A DNA stretch of 43,523 bases from Opitutia bacterium (GTDB taxonomy: Bacteria; Verrucomicrobiota; Verrucomicrobiia; Opitutales; T3Sed10-336), in assembly GCA_003566885.1 (NCBI GenBank), contig PXBO01000095.1:1-43523 (forward strand), written 5' to 3'. The translations under genes and the position numbers were made by a program. The notes below the pieces were generated by a model. The model was not told the origin of the DNA, made no database searches, and was given only the letters and a program-made list of their open reading frames with translations. Position 1 is the stretch's first letter. The number at the start of each line of letters is the position of its first letter. Shown here one piece after another: positions 8,576 through 15,551 of the stretch.

Positions 8576-9454
8576 TTACCGGATTATTTTTAGGGTGAGG
8601 GATTTGCCGGCGGCGAGGACTCCGTAGGCGACGCCCATGAGGGTGACGCTGGTCGGGGCCATGGGCAGGTCGAAACGGAAGGCGAGGTAAAAGCTCAACA
8701 GCGATGCGATAACGCCGATCACCACGGAAAGCAGGAACATCGCGAACATGTTGCGGCTGAAAAGCAGGGCGATGAGCGGGGGAATCACCAGGTAGCCGAA
8801 ACCGGCGATGGGACCGACGTTGAACACGGCGACCGAGACGGTCACTCCCGCCAGCACCAGGAAGAAAAAGTCCCAGGCCAGCACCGATTTGCCCATGGTG
8901 ATCGCCAGTTCTCGATCGAAAGCCAGCAGGAGAAACTCCTTGTTGAAAACCAGCAACAGCGTGGCGACCAGGCCGAAAAAGACAACGGCCCGAATGAGAT
9001 CGACCAAGGTGACCGCCACGATTTCTCCTTTGAGCAGATTCAGCAGGCCCGCTTCCGCCACCGGCGCCTGGGAGAGGAGCAGCAGGCTCAGGCCGCTGGC
9101 CACCACGAAGACCAATCCGATGAAGGCTTCGCTCATCCCTCCCCGGGGCAGCAGGATTCCCATGCTCAGGAGCGCCGCCAGGGTGAAGAGGATCGAGCCC
9201 GTCAGGGCCACGCCCATATGCGGAGAGGCCCCGGGAAGCAGGCCGAACCAGCCCATGCCCTGGCTGAGGAAGGCAAAGGCGATGCCCGCGGCCGAAACCT
9301 GGGGAATGGCGACTCCAATGAAGACGATTCGCCGCAGTACGAAATACACGCCCACCAGCGGGCAGATGGCCCCGATGATGACGCCCATCCAAACGGCGTG
9401 GCGGAGGTACGGCCAGGCGGCCCGCAGTTCGTCGAGTTGCAGAAATTCCATCAT
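8576..9454 (-). CDS. Metal (Zn/Mn) ABC transporter permease, ABC-3 family
   Basis: Inner-membrane channel subunit of a zinc or manganese importer of the ZnuB/MntB/TroC family. The 292 residues contain about eight to nine hydrophobic helices. Family landmarks include GAICPLVGVYFVLRRIVFIG near the N-terminus, the EFLLLAFDRELAITMG coupling segment and a C-terminal GMLLSF-like region (VVIGVIASLLSFYLAFRFD). The start overlaps the stop of the ATPase gene (ATGA), so translation is coupled. The ATPase precedes it; the solute-binding protein gene lies 3 kb away at 12234-13190. The metal cannot be decided from the permease alone. Confidence 0.9.
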   Translation of the reverse strand: MMEFLQLDELRAAWPYLRHAVWMGVIIGAICPLVGVYFVLRRIVFIGVAIPQVSAAGIAFAFLSQGMGWFGLLPGASPHMGVALTGSILFTLAALLSMGILLPRGGMSEAFIGLVFVVASGLSLLLLSQAPVAEAGLLNLLKGEIVAVTLVDLIRAVVFFGLVATLLLVFNKEFLLLAFDRELAITMGKSVLAWDFFFLVLAGVTVSVAVFNVGPIAGFGYLVIPPLIALLFSRNMFAMFLLSVVIGVIASLLSFYLAFRFDLPMAPTSVTLMGVAYGVLAAGKSLTLKIIR

Positions 9455-10170
9455 ATGAAAATCCCCACGCCGGCTTCGCGTTCGATTTCCTCAAGCACGG
9501 TACTCGTGTCGTCGAGGCGGACCCGGCCGGCATTGAACCAGGCGGTGCGGGGCACGCATTTTTTCAGAAGGCGCAGGTTGTGGCTGGCCAAAATGATCGC
9601 GACTCCGCGGGTGCGATTCAGTTCCGCCAGTTTCTCCATGAAGGCGGATTCGGACTTGGCGTCCACCCCGGAGGTCGGTTCGTCCAGTAGCAGGAGTTCC
9701 GGTTCCATCACCAGCGCCCGTGCGAGAAGCACTCGTTGTTTCTGACCGCCGGAAAGTTCGGAAAAGCGTTGCCGCGCCAGCCCTTCGACTTCCAGGGCCT
9801 TGAGCGCCCGGTGGGCGTCGGCGCGATGTTCCTCCTTCACGCGACGGCCGGCTCCCAAATAGGAATAGACGCCCATCAGGACCACTTCGAAGGCGGTAAC
9901 CGGGAAAATCGGATCGAGCTTTTCGCTCTGCGGCACGTAACCCATAACGGGCAGCCGTTCTCCCCGAACCGCGTATTTTAGCTCTCCCCCGAGTGGAGGA
10001 ATGAGACCGGCCACCGTTTTAATGAAGGTCGACTTTCCGGAGCCGTTGGCGCCTACGAAAGCGATGAAATCGGCTTTTCTGCAGGTAAAATCCACCTCCT
10101 GGAGCACCACGGTCTTTCCGTAGCCGAGAACGGCGTTCGTCATGGAAAACAGCGAGGATTCGTCAGGCAT
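9451..10170 (-). CDS. Metal (Zn/Mn) ABC transporter ATP-binding protein
   Basis: Cytoplasmic ATPase that drives the neighbouring ABC-3 permease. The 239 residues contain Walker A GANGSGKST at 40-48, a Q-loop (GYVPQSEKLD, with the PQSEKLD form usual in ZnuC/MntB ATPases), the signature LSGGQKQRVLLARAL, Walker B LLLLDEPTSGVD and the switch histidine in ASHNLR. I chose ATG 10170 (MPDESSLF); an in-frame TTG at 10188 is the alternative. It overlaps the permease start by four bases. The upstream 130 bases contain several palindromes (separate entry) that could bind a metal-sensing repressor. Confidence 0.92.
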   Translation of the reverse strand: MPDESSLFSMTNAVLGYGKTVVLQEVDFTCRKADFIAFVGANGSGKSTFIKTVAGLIPPLGGELKYAVRGERLPVMGYVPQSEKLDPIFPVTAFEVVLMGVYSYLGAGRRVKEEHRADAHRALKALEVEGLARQRFSELSGGQKQRVLLARALVMEPELLLLDEPTSGVDAKSESAFMEKLAELNRTRGVAIILASHNLRLLKKCVPRTAWFNAGRVRLDDTSTVLEEIEREAGVGIFI

Positions 10171-10205
10171 GGGTGTTGAGTTGGACAAGCCGCGGAAGTT
10201 GGCGT

Positions 10206-10291
10206 TCGGAATTTTTCCGAGTCAAAGGCCAATTTCCACGGATGTAAAGCCACACATGGCAACGGGCCGGCAAATGAGCTTTCCGCATTTG
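10206..10291 (-). promoter_or_regulatory. Palindrome-rich region upstream of the metal ATPase gene
   Basis: Two inverted repeats lie between the YceI gene end and the ATPase start. TCGGAA-TTT-TTCCGA is at 10206-10220 and CAAATG-N9-CATTTG at 10271-10291. The second shares the AAATG/CATTT half-sites with the palindrome in front of the solute-binding gene at 13275-13295, although its spacer is two bases shorter. A shared metalloregulator such as Zur or MntR is possible. Confidence 0.35.
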
Positions 10292-10318
10292 GCTCCGTCG
10301 CCGTTCTCGGGGCGCGAA

Positions 10319-10888
10319 CTACGGGAGTTCGGCGTGTATGTCGATACGGATCACAAGCACGGGATCGACGGTCATGAAAAGCATCGTGCGGATGACCTCA
10401 AGGTTCCAGTCGCGGTGGTCCAACTCGGTTTGCGCGGTGATTCGCAGGGAACGGTCTTCTTGCCGGAGGGTTACCGGGAATTCGGCTTCCTTTTCGACGT
10501 CGTGGAAGGCAAGCGTTCCCCGCGCCACGAGGCGGTCGCCGTCCGGCTCCAGTTCTTCCAACACGAAGACCGCAGCGGGATGGTTGTCATGGTCGAGCCA
10601 TTCGAGCATTTCCCGGTCCCGGCGATCCCGGCCAGTCTTGACGGCGTCGAAATCAAATTCGAGTCGGGCCGAGGTGACCCGTTCATCGTCGGCATCCCAC
10701 CTGAGATCGAGTGTGAACTCGGTCACCACTGCCTCGAATCGATGTCCAGTCGCTTTGACGTCGGCATAGATCCGGGAAGCGTTCTCGTCGATATTGAGGC
10801 GAACCGGTTCGGACGCGACCGCCGCGACCATGCCGACCGCCCAGACACTCAGAGCGGCAAAAGGAAAGTTTTTATTGGGGGCGTCCAT
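10319..10888 (-). CDS. YceI family periplasmic protein
   Basis: A 189-residue exported protein of the YceI family, lipocalin-like barrels that bind isoprenoid-type amphiphiles in the periplasm. The N-terminus (FPFAALSVWAVGMVAAVASE) is a signal peptide. The mature part shows the family pattern: DENASRIYADVKATGHRFEA, then ARLEFDFDAVKTGRDRRDRE with the D-x-R-D/N-x-x-M core, and a C-terminal paired-strand region ending in VLVIRIDIHAEL. The physiological ligand is unknown. The start is ATG 10888. The gene reads toward the metal ABC genes with a 130-base gap and is divergent from an outer-membrane protein gene. A perfect palindrome overlaps its predicted promoter. Confidence 0.85.
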   Translation of the reverse strand: MDAPNKNFPFAALSVWAVGMVAAVASEPVRLNIDENASRIYADVKATGHRFEAVVTEFTLDLRWDADDERVTSARLEFDFDAVKTGRDRRDREMLEWLDHDNHPAAVFVLEELEPDGDRLVARGTLAFHDVEKEAEFPVTLRQEDRSLRITAQTELDHRDWNLEVIRTMLFMTVDPVLVIRIDIHAELP

Positions 10889-10913
10889 GGCGTGGTAGAA
10901 TAGAAAATTTTAT

Positions 10914-10927
10914 TTTGACAAGTCAAA
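10914..10927 (-). promoter_or_regulatory. Palindromic operator over the YceI promoter
   Basis: TTTGAC-AA-GTCAAA, a perfect six-base inverted repeat. On the minus strand it supplies a -35-like TTGACT followed 18 bases later by TATTCT, 27-50 bases before the YceI start. The form resembles DtxR/MntR-type operators, but the regulator is not identified. Confidence 0.45.
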
Positions 10928-11003
10928 TAGATTCGTTCAGTGATGCCATAAGGTCTGCTTGCAGTGCATTCGATGCCGGAAAGATTTCTGAGGGCTGAAC
11001 GTA

Positions 11004-12002
11004 ATGAATCCCCGCCACCATCGCAAATCGTCTGGGCGCGCCGAAACGGTCCCACCGTCTCGACTTGAGAGGAGGTCGTTCGGCGGAAGGCGGACGATTT
11101 TTCCACTGTTGGCCGGGCTTTTCGCCGCGTGTGCTGTTCCCGCGGCCGGCCAACAGCCTCCGCCGACGCCGTCGGAAGAGCTTGAATTCGGATCAAGGCC
11201 CGAGGCTTGGGCCATGAAATACTTTGCCACCGCCATGCTGTTTACGGGCTTCGGACCACCGGCCGGAATGGATCCGTGGGAAACGACGTTGGGGCTCGAG
11301 ATGGTACATTTGCCTACCGTGAGCAAGGGGAAGCGGCGAGTCGGATTCGAAGGGACGAAGCTGGAGGATCTCAATAAGGCTCCCGTGTTTTTCCGCCCGC
11401 GGCTGACCGTCGGCCTTCCGGCCGATTTTTCGGCGACGATCAGTTACGCGCCGCCATTGGATCTTTTCGATGCCCGGGCGGCGTTGTTCGCGGCTTCCTT
11501 GAACCGACCGCTCTGGGAGACCGATTCGATCCGGTTGGGAGCGCGCGTTTTTGCCCAATACGCGAACGTACGCGGAGATTTCACCTGTCCGGCCGGCGAG
11601 GAGGGGTCGGGGGATTTCAGGATGTGTTCGCAGCCCTCGCGGGATACCCTGCGGGCGTTCGTTCACGGGGTGGAGGTGATCGCTTCGTTTCGTCTCGACG
11701 CCATCCCCGGAGTCATGACCGATTTGGTGCCTTATGCGGGCCTTTCCGGGCAATACATGGACTTGGAGTTCGAAGTCGACTCCACCCGCGGGCCCGATGG
11801 TGCGTTCGGGCGCGACAACCGGGTTCTTTATACGGACGGCTACACCTGGGCCGCCACGGCGGGTTTATCTTACCCGGTGACGGATCGATTGGAACTGTCA
11901 GGGGGATTCTTGTACAGCCCCCTTTCCGTCAGGAGGCCCGGCCAGGAACGCAGGAGCGAAACGTTTCTGAACAGCCGGGTCCAGGTCGCTTACACCTTCT
12001 AG
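11004..12002 (+). CDS. Outer-membrane beta-barrel protein, unknown function
   Basis: A 332-residue protein with an Arg-rich N-terminus and a signal-like stretch (TIFPLLAGLFAACAVPAAGQ). The mature part consists of alternating amphipathic strands rich in aromatic residues and ends in the typical outer-membrane C-terminal aromatic (VQVAYTF). I see no transport plug or catalytic motif. It contains two Cys in a loop (DFTCPAGEEGSGDFRMCSQP). The start ATG 11004 has only a weak ribosome-binding site. It is divergent from the YceI gene and convergent with the metal-binding protein gene, so its location among metal uptake genes suggests but does not prove a role in envelope metal traffic. Its stop codon is the first three bases of the hairpin element. 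Confidence 0.65.
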   Translation: MNPRHHRKSSGRAETVPPSRLERRSFGGRRTIFPLLAGLFAACAVPAAGQQPPPTPSEELEFGSRPEAWAMKYFATAMLFTGFGPPAGMDPWETTLGLEMVHLPTVSKGKRRVGFEGTKLEDLNKAPVFFRPRLTVGLPADFSATISYAPPLDLFDARAALFAASLNRPLWETDSIRLGARVFAQYANVRGDFTCPAGEEGSGDFRMCSQPSRDTLRAFVHGVEVIASFRLDAIPGVMTDLVPYAGLSGQYMDLEFEVDSTRGPDGAFGRDNRVLYTDGYTWAATAGLSYPVTDRLELSGGFLYSPLSVRRPGQERRSETFLNSRVQVAYTF

Positions 12003-12236
12003 CAGCGTGTCGGGCTTAGGCTACCGCCTAAATCCGACACGCTGCTAATTGAGGAAATTTCATGACATATGAGTAATAGGTGTGGAAAACCCATGAATGC
12101 GTATGCAAAGGCTGCTTTAGGCTCGAATCACGTTCATTCTCACCCAATTCCTTCGCCTATTTCTAGGAATCTCCCCGCTTTTTCTCATCATATTTCCTCT
12201 CTTAGGAGTCTGTCGGCGTGGCCCGACAGACTCCTA
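12000..12236 (+). mobile_element. Hairpin-bounded 237-bp element, copy A
   Basis: Starts with a hairpin at 12000-12047 (arm TAGCAGCGTGTCGG, inner arm TTAGGC, loop TACC, 20 of 22 positions paired). It ends with a different hairpin at 12203-12236 (TAGGAGTCTGTCGG and its complement around a short loop). Inside each hairpin is an inner inverted repeat near GAGGAAATTTCATGAC; the right one is degenerate in this copy. The ~140-base core has no gene. About 85% identical to the reverse complement of 40838-41077. The TAG at each end is the stop codon of the gene on that side. It resembles REP/BIME or IS200/IS605-derived non-autonomous elements. Confidence 0.85.
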
Positions 12237-13190
12237 GTGGAGTGCGGTCTCCAGCACTTGACGGACGTTGTGATCGATGAGGTCGATGTAGGAATCGACC
12301 CCCTCCACAGCGCCGGGAAACTCGGCCAGTTCGACAACCGCCGCGCCGGTTTCTTCGGACAGCCGGCTGACGAGACGGGTGGGGCGAACGGGTTCGACCC
12401 AGATCATACGGACGTTTTCTTCGCGCATCCGGGGAATCATCCGGCTGATATGCCGCGGAGTGGGCTCGATCCCGGGAGAGGGCTCCAGGGTGTCGATAAT
12501 CTCGAAATTGAAGCGCCGGGCGAAGTAGTCGTAGCTGGCGTGGTAAGTGACGATGTGCGTGCCGGCGTAGGGAGCCAAAGCGGAATCCCATTCCTCCATC
12601 TTTTCCTCCAGTTTCTCGCGAAAAGCCTGGAGATTCGCCTCGTAGCTTTCGGTGTTGGTTGCGTCCAAATAGCGTAGGCGGGCAAAGAGGTTTTCCGCCA
12701 CCACCAGTGCGGCGGCAGGATCCAGAAGGTAGTGCGGGTTTCCCGCACCGTGGGCGTGAGCGTGCCCGTGTCCGTGGTGGTGGTCGACCGGTCCGGGGGC
12801 CACCCCGATGAGGTCGACCCCCCGGGAGGCATCCATGCGCCCGGCCTGGCCGCGCTGGATTCGGGAATTTCGCGCGTTGGCCACCAAATCCGGCAACCAA
12901 CCGTGTTCCAGGTCGAGACCGACCTCGATCAGAATATCCGCCTCGGCGATCAAGCGGGAAAAAGCCGGCCGCGGCCGAATATGATGCGGGTCGTCGGTGC
13001 CGCGCGCCAGGCTGGCGACTTCCACGTATTCACCGCCGATCTCCTTTGCGATGGAGGCCAAGTCAGTCGTGGTGGTGACGATCTTGAGCTGCGCCTGGCC
13101 GGAAACGGCGGTCAGCAGGAAGACCATGGCGGCTAACGAAACGATCCGCAGGAACGAACCGGAGAAGTATTCTGACTTGGCAAAATTCAT
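12234..13190 (-). CDS. Metal (Zn/Mn) ABC transporter substrate-binding protein
   Basis: Periplasmic cluster-9 binding protein of the ZnuA/TroA family that delivers zinc or manganese to the ABC-3 permease. The 318 residues begin with a signal peptide (LRIVSLAAMVFLLTAVSGQAQ). The first metal ligand is in RGTDDPHHIRP (His 69/70). A His-rich loop at 137-147 (DHHHGHGHAHAHG) favours zinc. Further ligand regions are NPHYLLDP (His 153), THIVTYHASYDYFARRF and the C-terminal GVDSYIDLIDHN. I chose ATG 13190 because it places the signal peptide correctly; an in-frame ATG at 13259 would add 23 non-signal residues. The gene is detached from its permease and ATPase. Its stop TAG lies in the end of hairpin element A. 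Confidence 0.9.
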   Translation of the reverse strand: MNFAKSEYFSGSFLRIVSLAAMVFLLTAVSGQAQLKIVTTTTDLASIAKEIGGEYVEVASLARGTDDPHHIRPRPAFSRLIAEADILIEVGLDLEHGWLPDLVANARNSRIQRGQAGRMDASRGVDLIGVAPGPVDHHHGHGHAHAHGAGNPHYLLDPAAALVVAENLFARLRYLDATNTESYEANLQAFREKLEEKMEEWDSALAPYAGTHIVTYHASYDYFARRFNFEIIDTLEPSPGIEPTPRHISRMIPRMREENVRMIWVEPVRPTRLVSRLSEETGAAVVELAEFPGAVEGVDSYIDLIDHNVRQVLETALH

Positions 13191-13274
13191 GGATTCAAAG
13201 CGGTTGTACTGTTTGTCTGATCTGACAGCAATTTTCGCTGCGGGTTCTATACTGTACATCCATGAAAGGGAGTC

Positions 13275-13295
13275 AAATGCAAAGAATTTGCATTT
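13275..13295 (-). promoter_or_regulatory. Perfect palindrome upstream of the metal-binding protein gene
   Basis: AAATGCAAA-GAA-TTTGCATTT, nine-base arms with a three-base centre. On the minus strand it abuts a -35-like TTGACT, followed 18-19 bases on by TATAGA. This places a dimeric repressor over the promoter. The position and the zinc-type gene make a Zur-like regulator the first guess. Confidence 0.55.
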
Positions 13296-13302
13296 GCGGG
13301 AC

Positions 13303-13347
13303 GGATCGGACGGATCGGTCGGATCGGTCGGATGGGTCGGATCGGGC
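13303..13347 (+). repeat. Five 9-bp tandem repeats
   Basis: GGATCGGAC, GGATCGGTC (twice), GGATGGGTC and GGATCGGGC lie in tandem between the glnK terminator and the metal operator. A frame across it would read Asp-Pro-Ser/Thr repeats on the minus strand, but no gene start supports translation. Confidence 0.8.
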
Positions 13348-13350
13348 GCA

Positions 13351-13388
13351 AAAAAAGCCGGCTCCCCTCGAGGGGAGCCGGCTTTTTT
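13351..13388. terminator. Bidirectional rho-independent terminator
   Basis: A perfect GC-rich hairpin with arms GCCGGCTCCCCTC and GAGGGGAGCCGGC (13357-13382), flanked by A6 on the left and T6 on the right. It ends the amtB-glnK transcript (minus strand) 20 bases after glnK and shields the downstream metal-binding gene. Confidence 0.92.
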
Positions 13389-13407
13389 GAGTGGTTTCCG
13401 GTTTGTC

Positions 13408-13842
<435 letters not shown>

Positions 13843-15264
13843 TTAGCCTGTAACCTTGCCGAAGTCCGGATAAGCTTCCTGTCCGTGTTCGGAGTAGTCG
13901 AGACCTTCGTCTTCCTCCTCTTCCGTCACCCTGAAGCCCATGGTGGCTTTGAGAATCAAAGCCAGCACTACGGCGACCACGAACGCGAATCCGCAGAAGG
14001 CGACGGTGCCGATGACCTGGGAAACGAAGCTGATGTCCTCGTTGAAGAAGGCGATCACCACGGTACCCCAGACCCCGCATACGCCGTGGACGGAGATGGC
14101 GCCGACCGGGTCGTCGATTTTGACCTTGTCGAAGAAGATGATGGCGAAGACCACGATGATACCGGCGACCGCGCCGATGAAGACCGCTGCCCAGGGGCCG
14201 ACGGCGTCGGCGCCGGCGGTGATGCCGACCAGGCCGGCCAGCACGCCGTTGAGGGCCATGGTGATGTCCGGTTTTTTCAGCAGAGCCCAGGACGTGAAGA
14301 TGGCGGCAATGGCGCCCATGGAGGCGGACATGGCAGTGGTGGTGAAGACGAGTCCCAGAGCCTTAGGTTCGGCCGACAGCACCGAACCGCCGTTGAATCC
14401 GAACCAGCCGAACCAGAGGAGAAACACGCCGATGGCCGCCAGCGGGATGTTGTGACCAGGGATCGGCTTCATTTTGCCGCCCGAGAGGTACTTGCCCCGG
14501 CGGGCGCCGAGGACGATGACCGCGCCCAGGGCGGCGAAACCGCCGAAGCCGTGTACGGCGGAAGAACCGGCGAAGTCATAGAAAGGAACGGCGAGTTCGG
14601 CCAGGAAGCCTTCACCCCAGTGCCAGGAACCGGCGATCGGGTAGGCGAAGGCCACCAGGACGATCGTGAAGACCATGAAGGACGAAAGTTTGATCCGTTC
14701 GGCCACGGCTCCGGAAACGATGGTGGCGGCGGTGGCAGCGAACATGGCCTGGAAGATGAAGTCGCCGTAACCGGTCATGGCCAGGCCAACCCCTCCGTAG
14801 CCGAAGGTAAAGTCTTCGTTCAGGTCACCAATGGGGCTGCCGATCCCGAAGATGTAGGGAATCTGCCAGTCGCCCGGGTAGTGCATGTTGAAACCGATGA
14901 GCCCGTAGGTCAGAATTCCCGCCGAGATGATGAACACGTTCTTAAAGAGCACGTTCACCGAGTTTTTCTGTCGGGTAAGGCCAGTTTCCAGGGTGGCGAA
15001 GCCGAGGTGCATGATGAAGACCAGGCCGGCCGCGATCACCGTCCAGAGCATGCTGGTGACAAAGAAATCGAACGCGTAAGCGTGGAAGCCGTGCTCGGCC
15101 ACCATTTCCTCGTATTCGGCCTTGAATGCCAGATCGTCTTCGGTCGGTTCGTATTCGGAAGCGGCCTCCGCTTCCTGCGCCTGAAGCTGGACCGGAGATC
15201 CCGGTGCGGCCGCCAGGAGGAAGGCCCCCGCCATAGTTAAAATAAGTTTATACCAATGCTTCAT
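13843..15264 (-). CDS. amtB: Ammonium transporter
   Basis: Inner-membrane ammonium channel of the Amt/Rh family. The 473-residue protein has a cleavable signal (ILTMAGAFLLAAAPGSPVQL), an unusually acidic ~50-residue segment, then eleven hydrophobic helices. The twin pore histidines are His 238 (GSSAVHGFGG) and His 393 (AISVHGVCGVWGT). The phenylalanine gate region and the family motif DFAGSSAVH are present. The C-terminal tail (GLDYSEHGQEAYPDF) is the conserved P-II interaction segment. I chose ATG 15264 for the signal peptide; the much longer upstream frame has no support. It is first in an amtB-glnK operon behind a sigma-54 promoter. Confidence 0.96.
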   Translation of the reverse strand: MKHWYKLILTMAGAFLLAAAPGSPVQLQAQEAEAASEYEPTEDDLAFKAEYEEMVAEHGFHAYAFDFFVTSMLWTVIAAGLVFIMHLGFATLETGLTRQKNSVNVLFKNVFIISAGILTYGLIGFNMHYPGDWQIPYIFGIGSPIGDLNEDFTFGYGGVGLAMTGYGDFIFQAMFAATAATIVSGAVAERIKLSSFMVFTIVLVAFAYPIAGSWHWGEGFLAELAVPFYDFAGSSAVHGFGGFAALGAVIVLGARRGKYLSGGKMKPIPGHNIPLAAIGVFLLWFGWFGFNGGSVLSAEPKALGLVFTTTAMSASMGAIAAIFTSWALLKKPDITMALNGVLAGLVGITAGADAVGPWAAVFIGAVAGIIVVFAIIFFDKVKIDDPVGAISVHGVCGVWGTVVIAFFNEDISFVSQVIGTVAFCGFAFVVAVVLALILKATMGFRVTEEEEDEGLDYSEHGQEAYPDFGKVTG

Positions 15265-15354
15265 ATCGTCATTCCTTTGCTTTTTTCTGTCTGCAACTGG
15301 GTTTGAGTTTTTGGATACACGCCCGGAACGGTTTCCTGGCGAGATCCTCAGTAA

Positions 15355-15369
15355 GCAGGGGGTATGCCA
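15355..15369 (-). promoter_or_regulatory. Sigma-54 promoter of amtB-glnK
   Basis: On the minus strand: TGGCAT-ACCCC-CTGC, matching the -24/-12 consensus TGGCAC-N5-TTGC with the invariant GG and GC ten bases apart. It lies about 91 bases before the amtB start. Nitrogen-controlled transcription through an NtrC-type activator is expected, though I see no clear activator site. Confidence 0.7.
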
Positions 15370-15551
15370 AATGTGATCCGCGGACGTTAATAATACCTCC
15401 CGAGGCGGGGTTCGATGTTCGGTTGGCGCCTGTTGATAAAGGGGATAAGCGGCTTTTCCCTTGGGGCGAAAACAGGATGGGTAAGCGGACGGTCGCGGTC
15501 CTTTCCCGTGTACGACGGGGTGTTCAAAAAACAACAACCCGGATTCCGGGC

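Noticed and set aside
12000-12047. Hairpin read as a simple rho-independent terminator
   Set aside because: No T-run follows, and the hairpin is part of a larger element repeated at 40838-41077, so a plain terminator label would miss the structure.
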